Origin: Tardiphaga sp052076105 | GTDB lineage: Bacteria; Pseudomonadota; Alphaproteobacteria; Rhizobiales; Xanthobacteraceae | Assembly (NCBI RefSeq): GCF_052076105.1 | Contig: NZ_CP197245.1 | Location: 3,906,001 to 3,970,000 of the forward strand | DNA length: 64,000 nucleotides | Direction of reading: 5' to 3' | Shown here: piece after piece, positions 1 through 8,243 of the stretch | How positions within the stretch are numbered: position 1 is the first letter of the stretch | How the letters are laid out: every line of letters starts with the position of its first letter | Program-made: the position numbers and the translations under genes | Notes under the pieces: generated by a model | What the model saw: only the letters and a program-made list of their open reading frames with translations | Told to the model about the DNA's origin: nothing | Database searches by the model: none

Positions 1-79
1 GTAGAGCCCGATCGCATGTTGGCGATCCGACGCGCGAACGAGATGTGCGCGAATAAATGGCGGCATGTCGGGATAGCTC

Positions 80-1189
80 ATGAGTGAAGTCCGCGCTCTC
101 CCCGAAAAGCCTGCAGGCACGCCGGTGCCCGAGAGCAAGATCGAACAGCCGCCGGTGATCCGCCGTGCCGAGGTGGTTGCTTTCACACTGGTATCGCTGC
201 TGGTGATCACCGTGGTTGCGGTGCTTTATGTCGCCAAGGCATTCTTTCTGCCGATCGTGACAGCCTTCATCATTGGCACCATGCTGTCGCCCGCAGCGAG
301 CTTTCTCGAAAAGCACCGCATTCCACGATCCGTTTCGGCGGTTCTGATCGTAACTGCCGTCTGCGCGGGCCTTTCCTTTATCGTCGGTCTCATCTCATCG
401 CCACTGATGGAATGGACGACACGGCTCCCCGAGCTCGGTTCGCTCCTCAAGAACAAGCTGCATGTCTTCGACCGGCCGCTGGCGCTCTGGCACCAGATAC
501 AGGGCATGTTCGGCAGCACCGAAACGCTTGCGACAACAAAGTTCGAGCTGCCGAAGATCGACTGGGTACAGCCCACCGTTGAATTCCTGTCGCCGACTTT
601 CACCGAATTCCTGCTGTTCTTCGCCACGCTGGTACTGTTCATCGCAAGCTGGACAGATCTGCGCCGCGCGCTGGTGATGAACTTCGCCGATCACGAATGG
701 CGGTTGCGGACGCTGCGCATTCTCAATGCCATAGAGACCAGCCTTGGCGAATATCTGCTGATGGTCACCATGATCAATTTCGGGGTCGGCATTGCCACCG
801 GCGCAATCTGCGCGGCCACAGGCATGCCCAACCCGGCGGGCCTCGGTGCGCTAGCAGCCACGCTCAACTTCTTCCCGATCATCGGCCCTGTCGCCATGTT
901 CGTCATTCTGGTCGCGGTCGGCATCATTTCGTCGGAGACGATCGCCGCCGGCATGATCGCGCCGCTGCTCTTCGTCGGCCTTACGTTCCTCGAAGGCCAT
1001 TTCATTACGCCCGCGATTATCGGACGAAAATTGCAGCTCAACGCGCTGGCCGTGTTCATCGGACTGGCCTTCTGGACCTGGTTGTGGGGTCCGATGGGCG
1101 GCTTTCTTGCCGCACCGATCCTGATTGTCGGCCTGATCCTGAAAGAGCACTTGATGCCGATCAATTCGCCGCAGTTGCCGCCGGAGTAA
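80..1189 (+). CDS. AI-2E family transporter-like membrane protein
   Basis: A 369-residue polytopic inner-membrane protein of the AI-2E transporter family (PF01594, named after E. coli TqsA). A cytoplasmic tail of about 30 residues precedes two closely spaced membrane segments (about 35-80). A long, less hydrophobic loop (about 120-180) follows, then five to six further segments to the C-terminus, including a Gly/Pro-rich 'FFPIIGP' turn typical of the family. Length is normal. Family members export small molecules or act as ion antiporters, and the substrate cannot be read from sequence. The ATG has only a weak GGGA upstream. The 79 bp before it hold no gene I can assign. The next gene is separated by an EcfG-type promoter, so this gene is probably its own unit. 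Confidence 0.9.
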   Translation: MSEVRALPEKPAGTPVPESKIEQPPVIRRAEVVAFTLVSLLVITVVAVLYVAKAFFLPIVTAFIIGTMLSPAASFLEKHRIPRSVSAVLIVTAVCAGLSFIVGLISSPLMEWTTRLPELGSLLKNKLHVFDRPLALWHQIQGMFGSTETLATTKFELPKIDWVQPTVEFLSPTFTEFLLFFATLVLFIASWTDLRRALVMNFADHEWRLRTLRILNAIETSLGEYLLMVTMINFGVGIATGAICAATGMPNPAGLGALAATLNFFPIIGPVAMFVILVAVGIISSETIAAGMIAPLLFVGLTFLEGHFITPAIIGRKLQLNALAVFIGLAFWTWLWGPMGGFLAAPILIVGLILKEHLMPINSPQLPPE

Positions 1190-1204
1190 TCCGGCTCTAC
1201 TGAT

Positions 1205-1229
1205 GGAACCTACGGTCTAACCGGGCGTT
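1205..1229 (+). promoter_or_regulatory. EcfG-type general stress promoter
   Basis: GGAAC (1205-1209), a 16-bp spacer and CGTT (1226-1229) match the alphaproteobacterial EcfG consensus exactly. The start codon of the DUF883 gene lies 35 bp downstream. The cognate sigma factor gene is in this window (ecfG, 29297-29845). Confidence 0.8.
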
Positions 1230-1264
1230 TCTGCATTGGATTTTCAGTATCAGGGGAGCTTCGC

Positions 1265-1636
1265 ATGGCGGATATCGATGGCCTGGATGAACTCAAGAAA
1301 CTGACCGACAAAGCAACCTACAGCCGCCTTCAGAAGGATCTCGCCGCCGTGAAAAACGATGTTGCAGCCCTGACCGAACAGATCACAGACGCCCTCAATG
1401 CCTTTACCGGCCAGGCCACCAAACAGGCCCGCCGCGGCGTCAGGCAAGCCCGCGCCGATGCCGAAGACATGATGTCCGATATGCGGGAGCGCGGCAGCGC
1501 TGCCTATGATGCTGCGCATGACGCCGCCTATTCGCTTGAGGAAACGCTGGAAGACAGCATTACCCAGCGGCCGCTGGCCGCCGTCGGACTGGCGCTCGGC
1601 CTCGGAATCCTGATCGGGATGGCTTGGCGCCGCTGA
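1265..1636 (+). CDS. DUF883 / ElaB-YqjD family membrane-anchored protein
   Basis: A 123-residue protein with the DUF883 layout. A long amphipathic helical region (about 5-95), rich in Ala, Lys, Asp and Arg, is followed by one C-terminal membrane anchor (about 103-120) ending in the family's 'GMAWRR'-like tail. E. coli YqjD and ElaB bind ribosomes in stationary phase and attach to the inner membrane through such an anchor. AGGGGAG lies about 6 bp before the ATG. The following gene is a YqjE-like protein, the same order as yqjD-yqjE in enterobacteria. The consensus EcfG promoter just upstream makes this a likely general stress gene. Confidence 0.88.
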   Translation: MADIDGLDELKKLTDKATYSRLQKDLAAVKNDVAALTEQITDALNAFTGQATKQARRGVRQARADAEDMMSDMRERGSAAYDAAHDAAYSLEETLEDSITQRPLAAVGLALGLGILIGMAWRR

Positions 1637-1729
1637 GCATATGCGCAGGATTGAGTTGTGATGAACTGGCGGTGCCCGAAGGTACCGTCAGTTTTCTTTG
1701 TATTTTAGAGTTCGGGTTCGGGGGCTTCC

Positions 1730-2209
1730 ATGCTGAAGGGTATTATCGACGATCTCAAGAATAGCACAGGCAACAGCCTGCGCATGACTTCACTCATGGC
1801 ACTGGCGGGTTTTGCCGGCTTTGTAGCGCTGTGCTTCCTATGTGCGGCGGCTTTCATCGCGGTGATGCAGCGCTATGGCATCGTTGAGGCCTGCCTGACC
1901 ATCGCCGGCATCTTTGTGGTTGTCGCGGCGATCTTCGCACAGGTCTATGCGACCAAGCAGAAGCAGGCCCGCGAGCGCGCAGCAGCTGCGGCACGTGCAG
2001 CAGCCAGAGCTGCGGCGAATGCGCCACTGATCGATCCGATGCTGGTGGCGACCAGCATTCAGATCGCGCGCACGCTGGGCCTCAAGAAGGTTATTCCGCT
2101 GCTCGCGCTGGCCGGCGTCGCACTCGGCTATATGGCTAATCGCAGCAGCGCTGCGACAGATGATGATACAGACGAAACCGACGACCCCGATGAGGTCGCC
2201 GGCGATTGA
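1730..2209 (+). CDS. YqjE-like (DUF1469/holin superfamily III) membrane protein
   Basis: A 159-residue membrane protein. Two adjacent transmembrane segments lie at about 20-45 and 55-75. An Ala/Arg/Lys-rich charged helix follows (about 78-100), then a weakly hydrophobic segment (about 118-137) and an acidic Asp/Glu/Thr tail. The twin-helix hairpin and position directly after a DUF883 gene fit the YqjE (DUF1469) family, which profile searches also label 'phage holin'. No phage genes are nearby, so a lysis role is unlikely. The ATG follows a 93-bp gap containing 'GGGTTCGGGGG'. It probably shares the stress promoter upstream of the DUF883 gene, though the gap leaves room for its own promoter. 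Confidence 0.72.
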   Translation: MLKGIIDDLKNSTGNSLRMTSLMALAGFAGFVALCFLCAAAFIAVMQRYGIVEACLTIAGIFVVVAAIFAQVYATKQKQARERAAAAARAAARAAANAPLIDPMLVATSIQIARTLGLKKVIPLLALAGVALGYMANRSSAATDDDTDETDDPDEVAGD

Positions 2210-2230
2210 TTCAAATTGTCAGAATGGCGA

Positions 2231-2638
2231 TCAGGTTACACAGCGCCCTGGCTGCAGCATCTTTGCCATCTCACTAAGCACACTCACGGGCGGCTCGCAG
2301 CCGACCGCCGCACGCTGCGGTTTGGCATTCATGGGGAGCGGCCGAATATTGACGGCCTCATTCTTGGTCGGAGCCACCACGGGCGCGACGCCCATCCGCA
2401 GAAGGATGGACGTATCCGACAGGCCCTGAACGCGGAACGATAGAGTCTGGCTCTGCTCATTCTGTGTGGTAATTAGTGACGCCCGGTCGCCCTTGGCGGC
2501 CCGGTTCACGTCGCTGGACGCGACCTTGTCAGAATCGATCAACGTGCCCCGCAGATCATTGCCGGAAGCATACTGAATGGCACCGAACATGGTCGCACCG
2601 GCAACCATTCCCAAAACCAAGCTGGATACCTTTGACAT
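2231..2638 (-). CDS. Hypothetical secreted/membrane-anchored protein
   Basis: A 135-residue protein of unknown function. Residues 1-24 form a short N-region with Lys and a Gly/Ala/Met-rich hydrophobic core, a signal peptide or anchor. The rest is hydrophilic with no recognised domain, and its two Cys residues (about 113 and 133) could form a disulphide in the periplasm. GGCGAGG lies 8 bp before the ATG. It converges on the yqjE-like gene with a 21-bp gap. A CtrA-like box (TTAA-N7-TTAA) sits 90 bp upstream of the start. I do not recognise a family. Confidence 0.62.
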   Translation of the reverse strand: MSKVSSLVLGMVAGATMFGAIQYASGNDLRGTLIDSDKVASSDVNRAAKGDRASLITTQNEQSQTLSFRVQGLSDTSILLRMGVAPVVAPTKNEAVNIRPLPMNAKPQRAAVGCEPPVSVLSEMAKMLQPGRCVT

Positions 2639-2727
2639 GTGAGCCTCGCCTGCCCTGCGCCGCGACGTTGCCTGGCGCTCCTATTAGGAACGTGCGTCAA
2701 GCCCGGAGGTTCAAGAACGGCGATCAC

Positions 2728-2742
2728 TTAACCGTGTGTTAA
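2728..2742. promoter_or_regulatory. Putative CtrA box
   Basis: TTAA-CCGTGTG-TTAA matches the CtrA consensus TTAA-N7-TTAA. It lies about 90 bp upstream of the minus-strand secreted-protein gene, a plausible promoter position. One 8-bp-specific site could occur by chance. Confidence 0.4.
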
Positions 2743-2825
2743 ATATTTCGAGTTGCCGGGAACGGTTTTGATCGGTGGGCGTCATCCTGACAGCCGGTCG
2801 TCCCCTGCCCCAATTGACCGGCGAC

Positions 2826-2862
2826 GCGGGGTGTAGCTGTGGTGATGCCAGCTACACTCCGC
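2826..2862 (+). terminator. Strong hairpin, terminator-like on the + strand
   Basis: A 13-bp stem (one G-U pair) with an 11-nt loop is followed on the plus strand by a T-rich tract (ATTTTGTTATTGATTTTT). On the minus strand, where the RND operon arrives, no T-run follows. It either ends that operon inefficiently or terminates an unrecognised short plus-strand transcript. Confidence 0.5.
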
Positions 2863-3070
2863 ATTTTGTTATTGATTTTTCTGCAATTTTTTTGAACTGT
2901 ATTCGGCACGCCATCTTCTCGGCTCTGCGCCAGAAGAAGGCATCGGCACAGTTCTGCACCTGGCCAAGCGCCGCTGCCGTTTCGTCGTCGATCTCACGAG
3001 CCGGCACGAAAGCGAAAAACGCGATCCAACAACGCTTCCAGACTGTCGGTATCGCGCATCCTAATATGCC

Positions 3071-3718
3071 TCAACAGCCCGAAAGCGCGGTTACCCCTGG
3101 CGTCGCCGTGGCACCCGTGGCATTGGCAGACGCCATCATGCCGGGGGCGGCCAGTTTCATCGAGACGGTCTCGTTGCAGGCTGTCGCATTCGGTGTAGGC
3201 ATCGTCGCCAACGGAGCGATACTGGTGTCGCCGAGGACGGCAGTCGGCGCCTCAAGCGTACCGGGCAGGACGCTGGAAATCAGCGGAGTGGTGAGCGGCA
3301 GCGATGAAGGGTCGCTTGGGCTGGTATTCCCGTTCAGCGTACAGCTGCTGGAATCCAGCGGGCTACCAACCGGCGTTGCCGGGGTGGCCGTACCAGTCGC
3401 GCTACCGAGGTTTGCCGTCGAGATCGTTCCCAAAGCGGCGGCGGGTGTCGCCGCACTTGGCGCTGTGGTTGGCGCGCAATTGATAACGGTACCCGGCACT
3501 GTCGGGTCCGATGCCAGCGGCACCGGAGCCAAGCTGGTATCTGCCGCCCCCGGAAGCGTCGCCGCGGAGAACGGACTCGGGCCGTTGAGCGGCGAGGAAA
3601 CCATCGTACCAGGAGTGGTCGGAAGCCCCATCGACGTCGTGCCCATGGTCGAGACCTGCGCCAGAACCGCATCGCTGCTCAACAGCGATAGCATCAAAAC
3701 GCCCAACAGTCGCACCAT
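3071..3718 (-). CDS. Secreted Ser/Thr/Pro/Ala-rich low-complexity protein
   Basis: A 215-residue protein with a clear signal peptide (residues 1-21, cleavage after 'DAVLA') and a mature part made almost wholly of Pro, Thr, Ser, Ala, Gly and Val. It has four or five scattered Cys residues and no charged domain. It resembles extended, possibly surface-exposed linker proteins, and no family is recognised. I chose the ATG at 3718 over a GTG at 3742 because AAGGA lies about 10 bp upstream and the signal peptide then starts at residue 1. It is the last intact gene of the RND operon, 20 bp after the adaptor gene's stop, so a role linked to efflux or the envelope is inferred only from context. Confidence 0.65.
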   Translation of the reverse strand: MVRLLGVLMLSLLSSDAVLAQVSTMGTTSMGLPTTPGTMVSSPLNGPSPFSAATLPGAADTSLAPVPLASDPTVPGTVINCAPTTAPSAATPAAALGTISTANLGSATGTATPATPVGSPLDSSSCTLNGNTSPSDPSSLPLTTPLISSVLPGTLEAPTAVLGDTSIAPLATMPTPNATACNETVSMKLAAPGMMASANATGATATPGVTALSGC

Positions 3719-3738
3719 GGCTACATTTCCTTTCGTGC

Positions 3739-4992
3739 TCACGCCGCCTGCTTGTGGGCATTCACCTTCTGACCTTCGGCCAGATTCACCATCGGATTCA
3801 GTACTACCTCGTCGCCTGCCTTGATGCCGTCACGCACTTCCAATGAGGTGCCGAAATCGCGCGCTATGGTGATCTTGTGCATGTGGACGATGCCGTGCTC
3901 GGCAACGGCCACTTGCGTGCCCTCGGCGTTAAAGATCACGGCATCTGCCGGCACGATGAAGGCGGGCGTCTTGCGCGGAACGTGCAGATCCACGGTGCAA
4001 TAGATTCCCGGGCTGAGCGCCCCATCCGGATTGGGGATGTCAACTTCGGTCAACAACGTCCGGCTGCCGGGCTGCAACGCAGAGGCGATCCGCGTGACCG
4101 TGCCGTCAAACACTCGATTGGGAATTTCTGGAACGTGGACGCTCGCCTTCACGCCGGGCGTCACTCCGAACGCCGCGTCCTGCGGCACGAATAGCTGAAC
4201 GCGGACGACATTGCTGTGCATCAGCGTATACATGAACGTGGATCCGGACTGAACCAGGCTGCCATTGTCAATATTGCGCTGGGTGATGATGCCGTCAAAC
4301 GGCGCGATCACGCGCTGATAGGCCTTCTCCTGCGTGAGAATCCGGATCTGCGCCTCTTGCGCGGCAATGTTGGACTGCGCGACTCCGACTGCCGCCTGCT
4401 GGGCCGCCAGTGTCAGCCGGTCGTTGTCCCCTTGCTGCAGCGTCAGCCAACCCTGCTTCACAAGCCTGCTGTCCCGGCCATTGGTAGCGTCCGCCAGATC
4501 GCGGCTGGCCTGCGTCTGCTGCAACGCAGCCTGGTTCTGTTTCAGCGTGGCCTGGGCCTGAGTAATCTGGTGATCGAGTTCCGGCGCAGTGATCTCGGCC
4601 AAAAGGTCGCCAGCCTTGACCCGATCGCCGATGTCTACATAGCGTTTTTCAATATAACCGCTGGTGCGGGCAAAGATATTCGCCGCTTCGAAGGCCGTGG
4701 TGGTGGCCGGCAGCGAAATGTCGTTGCCGCCGGTGCTGTCGCTAATAACCGCGACCTTCACGTCCGGGACGAGATCGCGGAGCTCCTCCGCCGTGTCGGC
4801 AACGGCCTGCTGCGCCTGCCCGTGCCGCCAGAAGCCGAAACCGAGACCGCCGCCGAGTAACAGCAGAACCGCCAGAACCAGCATCAGCCGGGCCTTGGAG
4901 CGAGGCCGCACCGGTGGCGGATCCGCCTGCCGATTTACCACGGGTGGCTCCTCCTGCGTCCGCGCCTCATGCAACCTCTGAATCCCGGTCAT
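3739..4992 (-). CDS. RND efflux periplasmic adaptor (HlyD/membrane-fusion family)
   Basis: A 417-residue membrane-fusion protein linking an RND pump to an outer-membrane channel. A cytoplasmic Pro/Arg-rich leader (1-32) precedes a single membrane anchor (about 33-52). The biotinyl-lipoyl-like half motifs flank a Gln/Ala-rich alpha-helical hairpin (about 165-250). The beta-barrel follows ('DGTVTRIASALQPGSRTLLTEVDIPNPDG', about 300-330 in part) and then the membrane-proximal domain. Length is typical. Its ATG overlaps the stop of nothing upstream. Its own ATG is overlapped (ATGA) by the pump gene's stop, so the two are translationally coupled. No TolC-type channel gene lies in the operon, so an unlinked one must serve it. 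Confidence 0.92.
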   Translation of the reverse strand: MTGIQRLHEARTQEEPPVVNRQADPPPVRPRSKARLMLVLAVLLLLGGGLGFGFWRHGQAQQAVADTAEELRDLVPDVKVAVISDSTGGNDISLPATTTAFEAANIFARTSGYIEKRYVDIGDRVKAGDLLAEITAPELDHQITQAQATLKQNQAALQQTQASRDLADATNGRDSRLVKQGWLTLQQGDNDRLTLAAQQAAVGVAQSNIAAQEAQIRILTQEKAYQRVIAPFDGIITQRNIDNGSLVQSGSTFMYTLMHSNVVRVQLFVPQDAAFGVTPGVKASVHVPEIPNRVFDGTVTRIASALQPGSRTLLTEVDIPNPDGALSPGIYCTVDLHVPRKTPAFIVPADAVIFNAEGTQVAVAEHGIVHMHKITIARDFGTSLEVRDGIKAGDEVVLNPMVNLAEGQKVNAHKQAA

Positions 4993-7900
4993 GAACTAGC
5001 CTCCTCAAAGACGCCGTGTTGCGGCTGGCCGTCGACGCGTTTGCGCAACAGCGAAAACAAGTACGGCACGATCAAGAGCGTGGTCGGTGTCGCAAACAGC
5101 AATCCGCCGATCACCGCGCGGGCGAGCGCTGCATTCTGCTCCTCCCCCGCGCTGCCGATCGCCATCGGAATCATGCCGACGATCATCGCCGCCGCGGTCA
5201 TCAGCACCGGCCGGATCCGGGTGTGGCCTGCGCTGATTGCGGCCTCGAACGCAGAATGGCCTGCGAGTTGCTGCTCGCGTGCGAAGGTAACCAGCAGGAT
5301 CGAATTCGCCGACGCCACGCCGACCGCCATGATCGCGCCCATCATCGACGGCACGTTCAGGGTGGTACCCGTGATGAATAGCATGGTGACGATACCGGCC
5401 AGAGTGGCCGGCAGCGCCAGCATCACGACGAAGGGATCGCTGAAGTTCTGGTAGTTCACCACCATCAGGAGGTAGACGAACACGGCAGCGAACAGCAAAC
5501 CGATGCCGAGGTTGACGAAGGCATCGTTCATGCTCTGGATCTGGCCCAGTACGACAATGCTGTTTCCGGGCTTCATCTCCTTCTGCAAATCGGCCGTTAC
5601 CTTGTTGATGTCGGCGGAGATCGCGCCGAGGTCGCGGCCCTGTGCACTGGCATAGACGTCGTAAACCGGCTGCACGTTAGCCTGGTTCAGGTTGGTGGGC
5701 AGCGGTTCGCGCTTGAAGGTCGCGACATTGCTGAGCATTCCCGGCACCGGCTGGCCGCCGACGGTCAGCGTGCTCGAGACCGGCGTATTACCGTAGGCGT
5801 TGAGCGAATTGACCCGGTATTCAGGTGTCTGCACGGCGAGATAATAGGGAATGCCAGATGCCGGATCGGTCCAGAAGTTCGGCGACACCTGCGACGAGGA
5901 ACTCAGGCTGACGTTGATATTCGTCGCGATCGTACTGGCATTGAGTCCCAGCTGCGCCGCACGGGTACGGTCGATCTCGGTATAAAATGACGGCGCGTCA
6001 GTTTCCTGCTGAAGATGCGCATCGACAATGCCGGGGATCGCCGCGATGCGCTCCCGCAGCTTCTGCGCGATGGCAAGGTCACCGGGATCGTAGCCGACGG
6101 TCCGGACGTCGATCTGCGCCGGCAGCCCGAAATTCAGGATCTGCGTCACGATGTCAGCAGCCTGGAAATAGAACACATCGTTGGGGAATGCCGCAGGCAG
6201 CACCTCGCGCAGCTTGCGAACGTAGTCGGCGGTCGGCTTGTGCCCCTCTTTGAGCTCCACCTGGATAATGCCGTCATTGACACCGATGGTCGAGCCATCG
6301 GTAAAGGCAAGATTATAGGGTCGTGCCGGCAGGCCGATATTGTCGACGATCAGACTGCGCTCGCTCTCCGGAACAATCTGGCGGATCTTGTCCTCCACCT
6401 GTTGAAAGATTTTTTCGGTGGCGTCGATCCGCGTGCCGGCGGGGGCACGAACGTGGAGCTGGATCTCGCCGCCGTCGATCAGCGGAAAGAAATCGCGGCC
6501 GACCGAGACCAGCATAACGCCGCCGAGACCGATGATCAGCACCGCAGCCACCGGCACGACGACGCGATTCTTGAGTAACTGGGTCAGCAGCGCAACGTAG
6601 CCAGTACGCATCCGCTCGAAACCGCGCTCGAACGCACCCGACAGCCGCGCAAATAGCCCCTTCGGATGGCCATCATCTGGGCCATGCTTTTCGTACCGCA
6701 GCAGCAGCCCGATGGTGATCGGGGTGAGTGTCCGCGACAGGCCGTAAGATGCCAGCATGGCGAATACGACTGCCAGACCAAGCGGCGTGAACAGATATTT
6801 CGCCGGGCCGTCGAGGAACACCACCGAGGTGAAGACGCAACTAATAGCCAGCGTCGAGACCAGCGTCGGGATCGCGATGCCGGCTGCGCCATGCAAGGTG
6901 GCGTCCGGCAGCGCCATGTGCTCCTCGGTCAGAAGCCGATGCGTGTTCTCGATCGTTACCGTGGAATCGTCGACCAGAATACCTACCGCGAGCGCGAGGC
7001 CGCCGAGCGTCATCGTGTTGAGCGTCTCGCCGAGGAAATATAGCACCACGAGCGACGACAGGATCGCCAACGGGATCGAGATCATCACCACAAGCGTCGA
7101 GCGCCATGATCCCAGGAAGAGCAGGATCATCAGCGCAGTCAGGCCGGCGGCAATCGCGCCTTCGTGCAGCACGCCCGTCACCGATGACTTGACGAATACG
7201 GACTGGTCGAACAACTCGTTGATCTTTAACCCTGCGGGCGCTGCTGCCCGCGCCTGTTTAAGCACGTCCTTGACTGCGTTGACGACGGTCAGCGTCGAGG
7301 CGTTGCCGTTCTTGATGATACTCAACAGCACCGAACGCCGGCCGTCCTGGCGCACGATATTCTGCTGCACTGCCGATCCGTCGCGAACCTGGGCAACGTC
7401 CTTCAGAAAGATCGTCGCGCCGTTGACGAACTTGACCGGGATCATGTTGAGATCAGCGATGCTGGCGGGCGTCGCGTTTGTACGCATCGTATACTGCTTG
7501 TCACCGATTTTTGCGGTTCCGGTCGGCAGCGTCAGGTTCTGAGTATTGACCGCGTTAACGACATCGAGCGGCGTCAATCCGCGTGACAGAAGTTTGTCAG
7601 GATCGAGGTCAACCATAATCTGGCGATACTTGCCGCCAGCCGGCGTAGGTAACGTCACGCCATGCACTGGTGCCAGCTGTTGCCGGACCCTGTAGATGCC
7701 GAAATCATACAATTGCTGTTCGTTGAGCGTATCGGAGTTGAGGCTGAGCTGCAGCACCGGAACGCTGGAGGCATTGAACTGCACCACGATTGGCGGCTGG
7801 ATGCCAGGCGGCATCAGCGCACGGATCGCATTTGTAGCCGAGACGATCTGCGAAATTGCGAGATCGAGATTGACGTCGGGTTGGAAGTAAATCTTCTGGA

Positions 7901-8171
7901 TCGAGAGCCCGTTCAGCGTCTGTGCTTCGATATTCTTGATGCCGTTGACGTTAGCGCTGATGGAGTACTGGCTGTAGGTCGAGACCCGATCTTCCATCTC
8001 AGGTGTCGAGAGACCCGTGTAGCTCCAGATCACCGTTACGACGGGAATTCGGATCTCTGGGAAGATGTCGGTCGGCATCGAACGGATGGCAACACCTCCG
8101 AGGAACAGGATCAGCACTGCCACTACGTAATAGGTGTACGGAAATCTCAGTGCAAACCGCACGATGCCCAT
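4989..8171 (-). CDS. RND efflux transporter, inner-membrane pump (HAE-type)
   Basis: A 1060-residue proton-driven pump of the AcrB/MexB superfamily. The first membrane helix starts at about residue 13 ('PYTYYVVAVLILFLGGVAI'), and a large periplasmic domain spans about 35-335. Helix 4 carries the paired aspartates 'ILVDDSTVTIENTHR' used for proton relay in HAE-type (drug/organic) pumps. The internal repeat gives a second periplasmic loop (about 560-870) and helices 7-12. The paired Asp argues against the heavy-metal (HME) class. Length is normal. It sits second in an operon after a small secreted protein (72-bp gap) and before the adaptor. A shared palindromic promoter element lies upstream of the operon, suggesting control by the neighbouring two-component system. 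Confidence 0.95.
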   Translation of the reverse strand: MGIVRFALRFPYTYYVVAVLILFLGGVAIRSMPTDIFPEIRIPVVTVIWSYTGLSTPEMEDRVSTYSQYSISANVNGIKNIEAQTLNGLSIQKIYFQPDVNLDLAISQIVSATNAIRALMPPGIQPPIVVQFNASSVPVLQLSLNSDTLNEQQLYDFGIYRVRQQLAPVHGVTLPTPAGGKYRQIMVDLDPDKLLSRGLTPLDVVNAVNTQNLTLPTGTAKIGDKQYTMRTNATPASIADLNMIPVKFVNGATIFLKDVAQVRDGSAVQQNIVRQDGRRSVLLSIIKNGNASTLTVVNAVKDVLKQARAAAPAGLKINELFDQSVFVKSSVTGVLHEGAIAAGLTALMILLFLGSWRSTLVVMISIPLAILSSLVVLYFLGETLNTMTLGGLALAVGILVDDSTVTIENTHRLLTEEHMALPDATLHGAAGIAIPTLVSTLAISCVFTSVVFLDGPAKYLFTPLGLAVVFAMLASYGLSRTLTPITIGLLLRYEKHGPDDGHPKGLFARLSGAFERGFERMRTGYVALLTQLLKNRVVVPVAAVLIIGLGGVMLVSVGRDFFPLIDGGEIQLHVRAPAGTRIDATEKIFQQVEDKIRQIVPESERSLIVDNIGLPARPYNLAFTDGSTIGVNDGIIQVELKEGHKPTADYVRKLREVLPAAFPNDVFYFQAADIVTQILNFGLPAQIDVRTVGYDPGDLAIAQKLRERIAAIPGIVDAHLQQETDAPSFYTEIDRTRAAQLGLNASTIATNINVSLSSSSQVSPNFWTDPASGIPYYLAVQTPEYRVNSLNAYGNTPVSSTLTVGGQPVPGMLSNVATFKREPLPTNLNQANVQPVYDVYASAQGRDLGAISADINKVTADLQKEMKPGNSIVVLGQIQSMNDAFVNLGIGLLFAAVFVYLLMVVNYQNFSDPFVVMLALPATLAGIVTMLFITGTTLNVPSMMGAIMAVGVASANSILLVTFAREQQLAGHSAFEAAISAGHTRIRPVLMTAAAMIVGMIPMAIGSAGEEQNAALARAVIGGLLFATPTTLLIVPYLFSLLRKRVDGQPQHGVFEEASS

Positions 8172-8243
8172 TGCTCGCTCCCAGATTGTCCGTACGTGGA
8201 AGAATCCTGCGACTGCCCCTACGCGCCGCGTGAAAGCTGAAGC

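Larger units (their letters stand above)
2639..3070. other. Intergenic region with hairpin and possible decayed ORF
   Basis: This 430-bp stretch has no convincing intact gene. On the minus strand, 12 bp after the stop of the secreted repeat-rich gene, a GAGG overlaps the stop codon. An ATG at 3059 opens 21 codons before a stop. A neighbouring frame then runs on to a TAG at 2854 with protein-like composition ('FVPAREIDDETAAALG', 'ADAFFWRRAEK'). It may be the frameshifted remnant of a small last gene of the RND operon, or chance. The CtrA-like box and the hairpin at 2826-2862 also lie here. Confidence 0.3.

Noticed and set aside
1..79. 3' end of an upstream gene
   Set aside because: Too short to show a domain, and no frame could be assigned with confidence.
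1730..2209. Phage holin / prophage remnant
   Set aside because: The holin label comes from superfamily similarity only. There are no phage genes nearby and the DUF883 neighbour supports a YqjE-like protein.
2759..2783. EcfG-like motif GGAAC-N16-CGTC on the plus strand
   Set aside because: No annotated gene follows on that strand and the -10 is imperfect. Kept only as a supporting remark for a possible small RNA.
2775..3824. A 349-codon open frame on the plus strand
   Set aside because: It is antisense to the signal-peptide-bearing repeat-rich gene and the adaptor end, has no ribosome site, and its composition mirrors the low-complexity codons opposite.
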